Source: Microbacterium paraoxydans (GTDB lineage Bacteria; Actinomycetota; Actinomycetes; Actinomycetales; Microbacteriaceae). From it: a stretch of 64,000 nucleotides of DNA. Positions 36,861 to 47,553 of this stretch are shown piece by piece. Numbering within the stretch: the stretch's first letter is position 1; every line of letters starts with the position of its first letter. The notes beneath the pieces are model-generated. The model saw only the letters and a program-made list of their open reading frames with translations. It was not told where the DNA came from and searched no databases. The DNA lies in NCBI RefSeq assembly GCF_020524545.1, contig NZ_JAIVLG010000003.1:124001-188000 (forward strand), in the 5' to 3' direction. Both the position numbers and the translations under genes were made by a program.

Positions 36861-36869
36861 TGATAGTGT
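36861..36869 (+). promoter_or_regulatory. Extended -10 promoter of the atp operon
   Basis: TGATAGTGT contains TAGTGT (36864-36869) with an upstream TGN extension. The predicted leader to the atpB start is about 90 nt and contains two overlapping small stems (GCTCGC/GCGAGC at 36885-36898 and AGCGC/GCGCT at 36896-36907). Confidence 0.5.
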
Positions 36870-36968
36870 TGAACCGTGCCCGCCGCTCGCCCGCGAGCGC
36901 TTGCGCTGTGTAGCACACCGACCATCGTCGCCCCGGTTTAGACCGGTGCCCCGAAGCTGGAGCCCGCG

Positions 36969-37775
36969 CTGTTTAATCTTGCTGCGACCCTGACCCCCCG
37001 ACTGGCCTCCGACGGCGAGTTCCACGGACCTTCGATCGATGAGTTCTTCCCGGAGACGCTCTTCGAGATCGCCGGCATTCCGGTAAACCGGATCCACCTG
37101 ATCCAGTTCCTCTCGGTCATCGCCGTCGTCCTCATCCTCTGGCTCGGCACCCGCCGTATGACGGTCGTCCCCGGCCGCTTCCAGAGTCTGGTCGAGATGG
37201 GGCTCGGGCTCGTCCGTGGCAACATCGCCCACGACCTGCTCGGCCGCAAGGACGGCGATCGGTTCCTCCCGATCCTCACCACGATCTTCTTCATGGTGCT
37301 GTTCATGAACATCACGGGAATCATCCCGTTCCTGAACATGCCGGGTACTGCGATCGTGGCCGTGCCACTCACGCTGGCCATCGTCAGCTACGTCACCTTC
37401 ATCTACGCGGGCATCAAGCGCCACGGCCTCCGGTTCTTCAAGAATTCCCTCTTCCCGCAGGGCGTCCCCGGCTTCGCTCTTCCGATCGTGGCGATCATCG
37501 AGCTGATCTCGACCTTCATCCTGCGCCCCGTCACGCTGACGCTCCGTCTTCTCATGAACCTCGTCGTGGGGCACATGATCCTGGTGCTCGCGTTCGCGGC
37601 CACCCAGTTCTTCTTCTTCACCGCGGGCGGCGGCTGGGCCGCCCTCGGTGTCGGAACCCTCGCCTTCGGCGGCGCCTTCACCCTCTTCGAGGTCATGGTC
37701 GCCGTCCTTCAGGCCTACGTCTTCACCGTCCTCACCGCGGTCTACATCCAGCTCGCGGTCGCAGAAGAGCACTGA
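36969..37775 (+). CDS. atpB: ATP synthase F0 subunit a, apparent CTG start
   Basis: A 268-residue subunit a of the proton channel. The essential arginine is in RPVTLTLRLLMNLVVGH. The frame upstream of ATG 37158 encodes a conserved N-terminus (ASDGEFHGPSIDEFFPE) and the first membrane helix, so starting at 37158 (205 residues) would remove them. Between the in-frame stop TAG 36939 and 37158 there is no ATG, GTG or TTG. CTG 36969 follows CTGGAG at 6 nt and gives LFNLAATLTPRLASDG. A CTG start is therefore the best reading; a base-call error or another rare start is possible. First gene of atpBEFHAGDC. Confidence 0.85.
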   Translation: MFNLAATLTPRLASDGEFHGPSIDEFFPETLFEIAGIPVNRIHLIQFLSVIAVVLILWLGTRRMTVVPGRFQSLVEMGLGLVRGNIAHDLLGRKDGDRFLPILTTIFFMVLFMNITGIIPFLNMPGTAIVAVPLTLAIVSYVTFIYAGIKRHGLRFFKNSLFPQGVPGFALPIVAIIELISTFILRPVTLTLRLLMNLVVGHMILVLAFAATQFFFFTAGGGWAALGVGTLAFGGAFTLFEVMVAVLQAYVFTVLTAVYIQLAVAEEH

Positions 37776-37784
37776 GCGGGCTAG

Positions 37785-38060
<276 letters not shown>

Positions 38061-38087
38061 TCCCCACCGACTTCTGAAGGAGACAGG

Positions 38088-38642
38088 ATGCTGAACGCTC
38101 TTGTCACGAACCTCGCGGCAGAGGGGGAGGCCAAAAACCCCCTCATCCCCGCCTGGTACGACATCATCTGGTCGGGCTTCTGGTTCATCATCATCCTCGT
38201 CGTCGTGTGGAAGGTCGCCCTTCCCAAGCTGACGAAGATGCTCGACGAGCGGTCGGCCGCCATCGAAGGCAACATCGCGAAGGCCGACGAGGCACAGAAG
38301 CAGGCGGAAGCTGCTCTCGAGGAGTACACCCGCCAGCTCGCAGAGGCACGCACCGAAGCCGGTGAGATCCGAGAGGCCGCCCGTGAGGACGGCAAGAAGA
38401 TCGTCGCCGAGGCGAAGGACGCCGCGACCGCTGAGGCCGCACGCATCACTGCCACCGCGCACACGCAGATCGAGGCCGAGCGCCAGACCGCTCTCGTCTC
38501 GTTGCGCAGCGAAGTCGGAACCCTCGCCCTCGACCTCGCCGGCGGCGTGGTCGGCGAGACGCTCTCCGATGACGCTCGTGCGACGGCCGTGGTCGACCGC
38601 TTCCTCGCCGAGCTCGAGGCATCCGAGAAGGCGGCCCAGTAA
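38088..38642 (+). CDS. atpF: ATP synthase F0 subunit b
   Basis: A 184-residue stator protein with a single N-terminal membrane helix at about residues 26-46 (WSGFWFIIILVVVWKVALP) and a long charged coiled coil, with the conserved LDERSAAIEGNIAKADEA stretch. It links subunit a to delta in F1. GAAGGAG precedes the ATG. The stop overlaps the start of atpH (TAATG). Confidence 0.96.
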   Translation: MLNALVTNLAAEGEAKNPLIPAWYDIIWSGFWFIIILVVVWKVALPKLTKMLDERSAAIEGNIAKADEAQKQAEAALEEYTRQLAEARTEAGEIREAAREDGKKIVAEAKDAATAEAARITATAHTQIEAERQTALVSLRSEVGTLALDLAGGVVGETLSDDARATAVVDRFLAELEASEKAAQ

Positions 38643-39433
38643 TGGGAAGCGCGACCGTTCAGGCACTCGCGGCATCCACTCAGGCGCTTGCCGCAGCGAA
38701 GGGCGTCACCCTCGAGACCGCGAGCGAGCTCTTCGTCGCCGCGCGGGCTGCGGGGGAGTCGCCTCAGCTGAGCGGCGCGCTCGCTGACCCCGCGGCGTCG
38801 GTCGCGGCACGGCAGAAGGTCGTCTCCGCAGTTTTCGGCTCCCTCTCCGCCGGCGCTCAAAGCGTGCTGGCTTCGGCTGTCGCCGAGCGTTGGTCCACCG
38901 CTGACGAGCTCGTCGACGGGATCGAGGAACTCGCGATCCGCGCGGCCGCGATCGCGGATCCCGCGGCCGACATCGAGGGCGAGATCTTCGGATTCTCCCG
39001 CCTCGTCGCGGCCAACCCGGAGCTCGAGCTCGCACTCGGAAGCCGACTGGGCGGAGACGAGGCGAAGGGTGCTCTGGTCGAGCGTCTTCTCGCCGGCGGC
39101 TCCACCAGCGCGTCCGCAGCGCTGATCATCTCGTCGCTCGTGCGCCAGCCGCGCGAGCGTCGGGTTCGTCAACTGCTGAGTCGGGCGATCCGTATCGTCT
39201 CGAGCCAGCGCGGTCTCGTGGTCGCTACCGTCCACACCGCTTCCGAGCTGAGCGATGCGCAGCGTACCCGTCTGAGCGACGCTCTCTCGCGCCGCTATGA
39301 CGGCGAGGTCTCGCTCAACGTCGTCATCGACCCCGCTGTCGTCGGAGGTCTGCGCGTGCAGATCGCCGATGACGTCATCGACGGCAGCATCTCCGCACGA
39401 CTCGCCGACCTTCGCCAGAAGCTCGCGGGCTAA
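38642..39433 (+). CDS. atpH: ATP synthase F1 subunit delta
   Basis: A 263-residue delta subunit, longer than the 175-180 residues of proteobacteria but usual for actinobacteria, which carry an N-terminal extension. The C-terminal part, [21 protein letters not shown] with the final IDDSIDG-like [10 protein letters not shown], matches the OSCP family. It couples the b stalk to alpha. Start and atpF stop share one base. Confidence 0.94.
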   Translation: MGSATVQALAASTQALAAAKGVTLETASELFVAARAAGESPQLSGALADPAASVAARQKVVSAVFGSLSAGAQSVLASAVAERWSTADELVDGIEELAIRAAAIADPAADIEGEIFGFSRLVAANPELELALGSRLGGDEAKGALVERLLAGGSTSASAALIISSLVRQPRERRVRQLLSRAIRIVSSQRGLVVATVHTASELSDAQRTRLSDALSRRYDGEVSLNVVIDPAVVGGLRVQIADDVIDGSISARLADLRQKLAG

Positions 39434-39480
39434 CACGACTTCGCGCGGGGAACCGCGCACCCAGATACAAAGGGAAGACA

Positions 39481-41121
39481 ATGGCAGAACTATCGATCAG
39501 CCCCGACGTCATCCGTGACGCGCTGAAGGACTTCGCCGCAGCATACGAGCCCACCGGCGCCGCGGCGACCGAGGTCGGCACCGTCATCGACGCCGCCGAT
39601 GGCATCGCGCACGTCGAAGGACTGCCCGGTGTGATGGCGAACGAGCTCGTCACCTTCGCCGACGGCACCAAGGGCCTCGCGCTGAACCTCGACGAGCACG
39701 AGATCGGTGTCGTCGTGCTCGGTGACTTCACCGGCATCGAAGCGGGCCAGGAGGTCACCCGCACGGGTGAGGTCCTCTCCGTGCCCGTCGGCGACGGCTA
39801 CCTCGGCCGCGTCGTCGACCCGCTCGGCAACCCGATCGACGGCCTCGGCGCCATCGCGACCGAGGGCGTGCGCGAGCTCGAGCTCCAGGCCCCGGGCGTC
39901 ATGCAGCGCAAGTCGGTCCACGAGCCGATGCAGACGGGCATCAAGGCGATCGACGCCATGATCCCGGTCGGTCGTGGCCAGCGTCAGCTGATCATCGGCG
40001 ACCGCCAGACCGGCAAGACGGCCATCGCGATCGACACGATCATCAACCAGAAGGCCAACTGGGAGTCGGGCGACGTCAGCAAGCAGGTTCGCTGCATCTA
40101 CGTCGCGATCGGCCAGAAGGGCTCGACCATCGCTTCGGTGAAGGGCGCGCTCGAAGAGGCCGGCGCCCTGGAGTACACCACGATCGTGGCGGCTCCGGCC
40201 TCCGACCCCGCGGGCTTCAAGTACCTCGCCCCTTACACCGGTTCGGCCATCGGTCAGCACTGGATGTACGGCGGCAAGCACGTCCTGATCATCTTCGACG
40301 ACCTGTCGAAGCAGGCCGAGGCCTACCGTGCCGTCTCGCTGCTCCTGCGTCGTCCGCCGGGCCGCGAGGCCTACCCGGGTGACGTCTTCTACCTGCACTC
40401 GCGTCTTCTCGAGCGTTGCGCGAAGCTGTCGGACGAACTGGGTGCCGGCTCGATGACGGGTCTCCCGATCATCGAGACGAAGGCCAACGACGTCTCGGCC
40501 TACATCCCGACCAACGTGATCTCGATCACCGACGGCCAGATCTTCCTGCAGTCCGACCTCTTCAACGCCAACCAGCGTCCGGCGGTCGACGTGGGTATCT
40601 CGGTCTCGCGAGTCGGTGGCGACGCGCAGGTCAAGTCGATCAAGAAGGTCTCGGGTACGTTGAAGCTCGAGCTCGCGCAGTACCGCTCGCTCGAAGCATT
40701 CGCGATGTTCGCTTCCGACCTCGACGCGGCTTCGCGTCGTCAGCTGTCCCGCGGTGCGCGCCTGACCGAGCTGCTCAAGCAGCCGCAGTACTCGCCGTAC
40801 CCGGTCGAGGAGCAGGTCGTCTCGATCTGGGCCGGCACCAACGGCAAGCTGGACACGATCGAGGTCGAAGATGTGCTGCGCTTCGAGCGCGAGCTCCTCG
40901 ACTACCTGCGTCGGAACACCAAGGTGCTTGACACGCTGCGCGAGACGAACGTCCTCGACGACGCCACGGTTGCGGAACTCGACAAGCAGACCGACAGCTT
41001 CATCCTGGAGTTCCAGGGTGGCAAGGGCCACGCCATCGGCGCCCCTGGCCACGAGGAGCACGCTGCGGCCGAGGCCGATGACGTCAACCAGGAGAAGATC
41101 GTCAAGGGTCGTCGCGCGTAA
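39481..41121 (+). CDS. atpA: ATP synthase F1 subunit alpha
   Basis: A 546-residue subunit with non-catalytic nucleotide sites. Walker A is GDRQTGKT at residues 173-180. [14 protein letters not shown] is the alpha/beta signature, and the arginine finger lies in [10 protein letters not shown]. The start follows AAAGGGAAG. The C-terminal tail ([15 protein letters not shown]) is the longer acidic type found in actinobacteria. Confidence 0.97.
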   Translation: MAELSISPDVIRDALKDFAAAYEPTGAAATEVGTVIDAADGIAHVEGLPGVMANELVTFADGTKGLALNLDEHEIGVVVLGDFTGIEAGQEVTRTGEVLSVPVGDGYLGRVVDPLGNPIDGLGAIATEGVRELELQAPGVMQRKSVHEPMQTGIKAIDAMIPVGRGQRQLIIGDRQTGKTAIAIDTIINQKANWESGDVSKQVRCIYVAIGQKGSTIASVKGALEEAGALEYTTIVAAPASDPAGFKYLAPYTGSAIGQHWMYGGKHVLIIFDDLSKQAEAYRAVSLLLRRPPGREAYPGDVFYLHSRLLERCAKLSDELGAGSMTGLPIIETKANDVSAYIPTNVISITDGQIFLQSDLFNANQRPAVDVGISVSRVGGDAQVKSIKKVSGTLKLELAQYRSLEAFAMFASDLDAASRRQLSRGARLTELLKQPQYSPYPVEEQVVSIWAGTNGKLDTIEVEDVLRFERELLDYLRRNTKVLDTLRETNVLDDATVAELDKQTDSFILEFQGGKGHAIGAPGHEEHAAAEADDVNQEKIVKGRRA

Positions 41122-41140
41122 TCGCGTGAGGTACTGACAT

Positions 41141-42040
41141 ATGGGCGCTCAACTCAGGGTCTACAAGCAGAAGATCTCTTCTGCTCAGACGACCAAGAAG
41201 ATCACGAAGGCGATGGAACTCATCGCGGCTTCGCGCATTCAGAAGGCGATGGCACGCGTCAAGGCGTCCAGCCCCTTCGCGCGGGCCGTGACGAGGGCTG
41301 TGTCCGCCGTCGCGACGCACTCGAACGTCGACCACCCGCTCACCCGTGAGCCAGAGAACATCCGCCGCTCCGCGGTCGTGATCTTCTCGTCGGACCGCGG
41401 TCTCGCGGGAGCCTTCAACTCGCAGATCCTCCGTGAGGGCCTCGAGGTGGCGGAGCTCCTGCGCGAGCAGGGCAAGGAGCCGGTGTTCTACCTCGTCGGC
41501 CGCAAGGCAGTCGGTTACTTCCAGTTCCGTCGCATCGCGTCGGCCGCGGAGTGGACCGGCGACACCGACACCCCGTCGTTCCACACGGCGGAGGAGATCT
41601 CGCAGACTCTTCTCGAGGCCTTCTCCCGTGGCGGCGACGAGGGCGGCGTCGACGAGATCCACCTCGTGTACAACCGTTTCGTCAGCATGATGACGCAGTC
41701 GCCGGAGTCCGTGCGTCTGCTTCCGCTGGAGATCACGGAAGCCGATGAGTCGGAGGCGGGCAACACCGTTTACCCGCTGTACGAGTTCGAGCCGGATGCC
41801 GAGACCGTCCTCGACGCCATCCTGCCGGTGTACATCCAGAGCCGCGTCTTCAACGCGCTCCTGCAGTCCTCTGCTGCGAAGCAGGCGGCTACGCAGAAGG
41901 CGATGAAGTCGGCCAGCGACAACGCCGACAAGCTCATCACCGACTACACCCGTCTGCGCAACAACGCGCGCCAGGCGGAGATCACGCAGCAGATCGCGGA
42001 GATCGTCGGCGGCGCCGACGCCCTCTCGTCGAGCAAATAG
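41141..42040 (+). CDS. atpG: ATP synthase F1 subunit gamma
   Basis: A 299-residue central rotor shaft. The N-terminal [21 protein letters not shown] and C-terminal [22 protein letters not shown] form the antiparallel coiled coil, and the Rossmann-like part has [14 protein letters not shown]. The actinobacterial insertion in the middle (GGDEGGVDE) is short. Confidence 0.96.
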   Translation: MGAQLRVYKQKISSAQTTKKITKAMELIAASRIQKAMARVKASSPFARAVTRAVSAVATHSNVDHPLTREPENIRRSAVVIFSSDRGLAGAFNSQILREGLEVAELLREQGKEPVFYLVGRKAVGYFQFRRIASAAEWTGDTDTPSFHTAEEISQTLLEAFSRGGDEGGVDEIHLVYNRFVSMMTQSPESVRLLPLEITEADESEAGNTVYPLYEFEPDAETVLDAILPVYIQSRVFNALLQSSAAKQAATQKAMKSASDNADKLITDYTRLRNNARQAEITQQIAEIVGGADALSSSK

Positions 42041-43516
<1,476 letters not shown>

Positions 43517-43518
43517 CC

Positions 43519-43779
43519 ATGGCGCTGCACGTCAGCCTCGTCTCCGCGGATGCGGAGGTCTGGACGGGAGAGGCGAGCCTCGTGGTCGCCAAGACCGTCG
43601 AGGGTGAGATCGGCTTCATGACCGGCCACGAGCCGGTGCTGGCCATCCTCGCCGAGGGGCAGGTCCGCATCACGCAGTCGGACGGCACCAAGGTACTGGC
43701 CAACGCGCAGGACGGGTTCCTCTCGATGGAGGGGGACACCCTGACGATCGTGGCCGGCAACGCGGCTCTCATCGCCTAG
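43519..43779 (+). CDS. atpC: ATP synthase F1 subunit epsilon
   Basis: An 86-residue epsilon, short because the C-terminal inhibitory helices found in Escherichia coli are missing; the beta-sandwich (VSLVSADAEVWTGEA, IGFMTGHEPVLAIL, FLSMEGDTLTIVAG) is complete. It starts 2 nt after the atpD stop with AAGGAGA upstream in atpD. It ends the atp operon; a 13-bp hairpin follows. Confidence 0.94.
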   Translation: MALHVSLVSADAEVWTGEASLVVAKTVEGEIGFMTGHEPVLAILAEGQVRITQSDGTKVLANAQDGFLSMEGDTLTIVAGNAALIA

Positions 43780-43794
43780 TTTCTCGTTTTCGTC

Positions 43795-43834
43795 GCGTCC
43801 GCCTCGGAACCCCTGTGGGTCCCGAGGCGGACGC
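43795..43834 (+). terminator. Terminator of the atp operon
   Basis: A perfect 13-bp stem: GCGTCCGCCTCGG (43795-43807) with CCGAGGCGGACGC (43822-43834), loop 14 nt, no T-run after it. It ends 21 nt before yaaA. Confidence 0.8.
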
Positions 43835-43855
43835 GTCTGCATCCACCGAGGTTCC

Positions 43856-44602
43856 ATGAAGATCCTGCTCCCTCCGTCCGAGACCAAGCGAGAAGGGGGT
43901 ATCGGCACCCCGCTCGACCTTCACTCGCTGGCGCTGCCCGGTCTGACCACGCAACGGCGGGCTGTGCTGGATGCGCTCGTCGATCTCGCTGCCGACGAGG
44001 AAGAGTCGCGGCGGGTGCTGAAGCTGAGTGAGCGGCAGGCGGGCGACGTCGCGCACAACCGTCGGCTGCGAACGGCTCCCACGATGCCGGCGGTCGATCG
44101 GTACACGGGTGTCCTGTTCGATGCACTCGCGGCCTCCTCTCTCTCGAAGGCCTCCCGCCGGTGGGTGGGCGACCACGTCTGGATCCACAGTGCTCCGTTC
44201 GGTCCGGTCGGCGCTCTGGATCCGATACCGACGTATCGTCTCGCCGCGGGCACCTCACTCCCCGGCCTACCCGCTCTGCGTCGTCATTGGGCCGAGATGA
44301 CCTCCGCAGCGTTCGCGGACGCGGCGCCGTCATTCGTGCTCGACCTCCGCAGTGAGGCGTACGTCGCTCTGGGGCCTGTTCCGGACAGCGTGCCCTCGGT
44401 GTATGTGCGGGTCGTCACAGCGCGCGGCAGGGCGTTGAACCACTTCAACAAGAAGTCCAAGGGACTGCTGGTACGCGCCCTCGCCGAGGACCGGCCCCGA
44501 AGCACGTCTCTCCGCGGCTTTCGTACGTGGGCGCGGTCCCAGGGTTTCACGCTACGAGATGGCGATCAGGCGGGAATCGTCGAGCTCGTCGTCGCGGAAT
44601 AG
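43856..44602 (+). CDS. yaaA: YaaA/DUF328 family protein
   Basis: A 248-residue protein of the YaaA family, which protects Escherichia coli against peroxide by lowering free iron and whose fold binds DNA. Family marks are the N-terminal MKILLPPSETK, the Y(T)GVLFDAL segment, PTYRLAAGTSLPG and the C-terminal HFNKKSKGLLVRAL. The start is ATG after CCGAGG. It is separated from the atp operon by a terminator, so its own promoter must lie in the short gap or transcription reads through. The role here is by family only. Confidence 0.88.
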   Translation: MKILLPPSETKREGGIGTPLDLHSLALPGLTTQRRAVLDALVDLAADEEESRRVLKLSERQAGDVAHNRRLRTAPTMPAVDRYTGVLFDALAASSLSKASRRWVGDHVWIHSAPFGPVGALDPIPTYRLAAGTSLPGLPALRRHWAEMTSAAFADAAPSFVLDLRSEAYVALGPVPDSVPSVYVRVVTARGRALNHFNKKSKGLLVRALAEDRPRSTSLRGFRTWARSQGFTLRDGDQAGIVELVVAE

Positions 44603-44665
44603 TGGGCACTCCTCGCCGCTGACGCGCGTGCGCGCACCTCGTTGCCCGGGAGTCACGCGCACCGC

Positions 44666-44671
44666 TAGTGT
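44666..44671 (+). promoter_or_regulatory. -10 box TAGTGT of the proline-rich membrane protein
   Basis: TAGTGT lies 48 nt before ATG 44720, giving a leader of about 40 nt with a strong site (GGAGGGG). Confidence 0.4.
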
Positions 44672-44719
44672 GGTGTCGCGGCGTGAATCGCGTCCGTAAA
44701 TTCAGATCCGGAGGGGATC

Positions 44720-45544
44720 ATGAACTCCTACTACGACACGGGATACTTCGCCGTACTTTTCGGCATCATCATCTTCAGCGTCATCATCGGTCTTGCCGGA
44801 TACGTGCTGGGCTCTCTCTTCTTGATGAAGATCTTCGACAAAGCAGGCGTCGAGGGCAAGTGGCGCGCGTGGGTGCCCGTCTACAACGCGATGATCTTCT
44901 TCAAGCTCGGTGACCTGAGCCCGTGGCTCGTCCTCTACGGAATCGGCGGTGCCGCGTTGCTGAGCTGGATCGGCATCGGCTATGCCTTCTCGCTGGCTCT
45001 TGCCGTCTTCTCCGCAATCGCCGCCTGGCGTGTCGGTCTCAAGCTCCAGAAGGACGCCGTCTGGGTCGTTCTCTACGTTTTCCTGAGCATCGTGTGGCTG
45101 GGTATCAACGCCTTCGACAAGTCTCGCTGGAACCCGAACATCCAGCCGGCGTCGTGGGCGTCGAACGGTTTCCTCGGAGACCGGACGGTCTGGAACGGGG
45201 TGCCGGTCCAGCCGGCTGCGGCAGCCCCGCAGCCAGGCTACGGTGCGCCGCAGGGATACACCCCGCCCGCGCAGCCCGGATACGCACCGCCTGCCCAGCC
45301 CGGATACGCACCGCCTGCCGGTCCTGCGGCGCCCGCGACAGGAGCCCCGGTTCCGCCGACGACGCCTCCGGCGCCCCCGGCTGCACCGCCCGCCGCGCCG
45401 TCGGCACCGCCCGCTGGCCCGCCGGCACCGCCCGCCGCGCCGTCGGCACCGCCCGCTGGCCCGCCGGCACCGCCCGCTGCGCCGCCGGCACCTCCGGCGG
45501 CTCCGCCCGCATCGCCCAACGATCCCACGCAGCCTCCGGCGTGA
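44720..45544 (+). CDS. DUF5684-like membrane protein with proline/alanine-rich tail
   Basis: A 274-residue protein. Residues 1-145 hold four hydrophobic segments with the motif FDKAGVEGKWRAWVPVYN between the first two, as in the DUF5684 signal-peptidase-I-like membrane proteins of unknown role. From about 160 on the chain is Pro/Ala/Gly-rich: QPGYAPPA repeats, then a 14-residue unit (PPAAPSAPPAGPPA) repeated. The tail is probably cytoplasmic or wall-facing and unstructured. A clear GGAGGGG precedes the ATG. A 15-bp terminator follows. Confidence 0.7.
   Translation: MNSYYDTGYFAVLFGIIIFSVIIGLAGYVLGSLFLMKIFDKAGVEGKWRAWVPVYNAMIFFKLGDLSPWLVLYGIGGAALLSWIGIGYAFSLALAVFSAIAAWRVGLKLQKDAVWVVLYVFLSIVWLGINAFDKSRWNPNIQPASWASNGFLGDRTVWNGVPVQPAAAAPQPGYGAPQGYTPPAQPGYAPPAQPGYAPPAGPAAPATGAPVPPTTPPAPPAAPPAAPSAPPAGPPAPPAAPSAPPAGPPAPPAAPPAPPAAPPASPNDPTQPPA
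45391..45474 (+). repeat. Two perfect 42-bp tandem repeats in the proline-rich tail
   Basis: The units 45391-45432 and 45433-45474 are identical and keep the reading frame (14 residues each); a degenerate third unit follows. The copy number is likely to vary between strains by slippage. Confidence 0.9.
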
Positions 45545-45552
45545 CCATCTGA

Positions 45553-45586
45553 CACAGAGCCTCCGACTTCGGTCGGGGGCTCTGTG
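45553..45586 (+). terminator. Terminator after the proline-rich membrane protein
   Basis: CACAGAGCCTCCGAC (45553-45567) pairs with GTCGGGGGCTCTGTG (45572-45586) with one T-G wobble and a TTCG tetraloop. Confidence 0.85.
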
Positions 45587-45620
45587 CTGTGTGCGTTGGT
45601 CTCCTGGTTCCAGCGGACGC

Positions 45621-45626
45621 TAACGT
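45621..45626 (+). promoter_or_regulatory. -10 box TAACGT of the aldo-keto reductase
   Basis: TAACGT, then GGAGAC (6 nt), then ATG 45633. Confidence 0.5.
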
Positions 45627-45632
45627 GGAGAC

Positions 45633-46616
45633 ATGGTCTTGACGCAGCGCCGAGTCGGCGCATCCGGTCTTCTCGTCTCTGCCACCGGTCTCGGCTGCAA
45701 CAACTTCGGGCGTGCGGGGACGGCCACCGAGACTCTTGCCGGTACGCGAGAGGTGATCGACGCGGCGCTCGCGAACGGAATCACGTTCTTCGACACGGCT
45801 GACATGTATGGTGCGGTGGCCGGCGCGAGCGAGACCCTCATGGGTGAAGCGCTCGAAGGGCGGCGCGATCGTGTCGTGCTCGCGACCAAGTTCGGCCACG
45901 AACGCGACATGGGGTACGAGTTCCCCGCAGCACGCGGCTCTCGTCGGTACATCCGTCGCGCCGTCGAGGAGTCCCTGCGTCGCCTGCGCACCGACTGGAT
46001 CGATCTCTACCAATTGCATCTGCCTGATCGGGAAACGCCGATCGCGGAGACCACGGACGCGCTCGACGAGCTCGTACGCGAGGGGAAGATCCGCTACTTC
46101 GGACACTCGAACTTTCGTGGCTGGGAGATAGCCGAGGCGGAGTTCACCTCCCGTGCGCGGTCGTCCGGAAGGTTCGTCTCCGCGCAGAACCACTACTCTC
46201 TGCTGGCCCGCGCCGCCGAGCGCGAAGTCCTTCCGGCCGTCGCGCGGTACGAACTGGGCTTCTTCCCCTATTTCCCTCTGCACAACGGTCTCCTCACCGG
46301 GAAGTTCACGCGCGACGGCGGGCCCGCATCGAGCAGGATCATGTCCGCGCGAAGGCACGTCTGGGAAGACGCGCCCTGGGAGGCACTCGAGACCTTCCGG
46401 GGCTTCTGCGAAGAACGCGGCATCACCATGTTGCAGGCAGCCTTCGGGTGGCTTCTCGCGAACCCGGCGGTGTCCAGCGTCATCGCCGGCGCGACATCTG
46501 CGGAGCAGATCGAAGCGAACGCGGCCGCTGGCGATGCGTGGCGTCCGGATGCCTCGGATCTCGAGATCATCGACCGGCTGTTCCCGCTGCCCGCCGACCC
46601 GGGCGCACGAGTGTGA
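45633..46616 (+). CDS. Aldo-keto reductase
   Basis: A 327-residue NADPH-dependent (beta/alpha)8 oxidoreductase. The catalytic residues appear as Asp in FFDTADMYG, Tyr of the same motif, Lys in VLATKFGH and His in YQLHLPD. C-terminal cofactor contacts are in VSSVIAGATSAEQIEAN. It resembles the YajO/Gsh-type branch acting on diverse aldehydes. It stands alone between terminators. The substrate is unknown. Confidence 0.88.
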   Translation: MVLTQRRVGASGLLVSATGLGCNNFGRAGTATETLAGTREVIDAALANGITFFDTADMYGAVAGASETLMGEALEGRRDRVVLATKFGHERDMGYEFPAARGSRRYIRRAVEESLRRLRTDWIDLYQLHLPDRETPIAETTDALDELVREGKIRYFGHSNFRGWEIAEAEFTSRARSSGRFVSAQNHYSLLARAAEREVLPAVARYELGFFPYFPLHNGLLTGKFTRDGGPASSRIMSARRHVWEDAPWEALETFRGFCEERGITMLQAAFGWLLANPAVSSVIAGATSAEQIEANAAAGDAWRPDASDLEIIDRLFPLPADPGARV

Positions 46617-46697
46617 TCGCAGCGCGGGGGAGTTCTACTACGATGTGTGAGTATCCTGCGGTCGCCCGATCCGTCGCAGGCCCATCGGAGGCAGTAC

Positions 46698-47495
46698 GTG
46701 GCTGAGACGAAGACGCATCGCGTCACGGTTGCGCAGCGCCCGCTGCTCCTGTCGTGGGCAGGGGCCACCGATCTCGGTCGCCGCCGCGAGATCAATCAGG
46801 ACGCGTTTCTCGCCGAGTTCCCACTTTTCATCGTGGCGGACGGCATGGGCGGGCACGCCGGCGGGGAGATCGCGAGCAGCAGCACGGTCGCCCGGCTCCA
46901 GGCCGTGGTCGCTGCAGGAGAGGTCAACGGCCCTGCGATCGAGAAAGCACTCGAGCTGGCCGTGGGCGATATCGCCGAGCATCCGGAGACGACCGATGAG
47001 GGCACCGGGACGACGCTCACGGGTGTCTTCCTCGTCGGCGACGGCGAGGATGCGCATTGGGTCGCGCTGAACATCGGGGACTCGCGCGTGTACCTGCTCC
47101 GGGACGATCGTCTCGTGCAGGTGACGACGGATCACTCCGTCGTCCAGGAGCTGATCGCGGCCGGCAAGCTCAGCCCCGAGGAGGCTGAAGGTCACCCCTA
47201 CAGCAACGTGATCACACGGGCCGTGGGGGCGAGCGAACTCACGCCACCGGACTACGTCAGCGTCGACGTGCGCGCGGGCGATCGGTTCGTGATCTGCTCC
47301 GATGGGCTCACGAAGGAGCTCACCGACTACGGCATCCAGCACTTCCTGCGGGAGAACAGCGATCCGGCCGCAGGCGTGGACGCCATGCTCGCGGCTGCCC
47401 TGGAAAACGGCGGACGAGACAACGTGACGCTCATCATCGTGCAGATCGAGGAAGACGACGACTCGTCCTCCCCAGGTGAGGACACGACGGAATAG
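46698..47495 (+). CDS. PP2C-type serine/threonine phosphatase
   Basis: A 265-residue metal-dependent phosphatase. Family motifs in order are RREINQDAF, VADGMGGHAGGEIA with the metal aspartates, GTGTTLTGVF, NIGDSRVYLL, VICSDGLTKELTD and GGRDNVTLIIV. GTG 46698 is chosen because GGAGG lies 6 nt before it; an earlier GTG 46647 lacks a site and sits at the expected transcription start after TACGAT. Such enzymes reverse Ser/Thr kinases (PknB type); no kinase is encoded here. The FtsK/SpoIIIE-like gene follows on the same strand. Confidence 0.88.
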   Translation: MAETKTHRVTVAQRPLLLSWAGATDLGRRREINQDAFLAEFPLFIVADGMGGHAGGEIASSSTVARLQAVVAAGEVNGPAIEKALELAVGDIAEHPETTDEGTGTTLTGVFLVGDGEDAHWVALNIGDSRVYLLRDDRLVQVTTDHSVVQELIAAGKLSPEEAEGHPYSNVITRAVGASELTPPDYVSVDVRAGDRFVICSDGLTKELTDYGIQHFLRENSDPAAGVDAMLAAALENGGRDNVTLIIVQIEEDDDSSSPGEDTTE

Positions 47496-47553
47496 TCGCT
47501 CGGCGCTGTGGAGAGCGCCCTCGGTCGGCGGGCCATGCGGTCCACTGGGTGGC

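Noticed and set aside
37158..37775. atpB starting at ATG 37158
   Set aside because: It would remove the first membrane helix and the conserved N-terminus, and no ribosome-binding site precedes it.
45300..45500. CRISPR-like or mobile repeat
   Set aside because: The repeats are in frame, have no unique spacers and encode a proline-rich tail.
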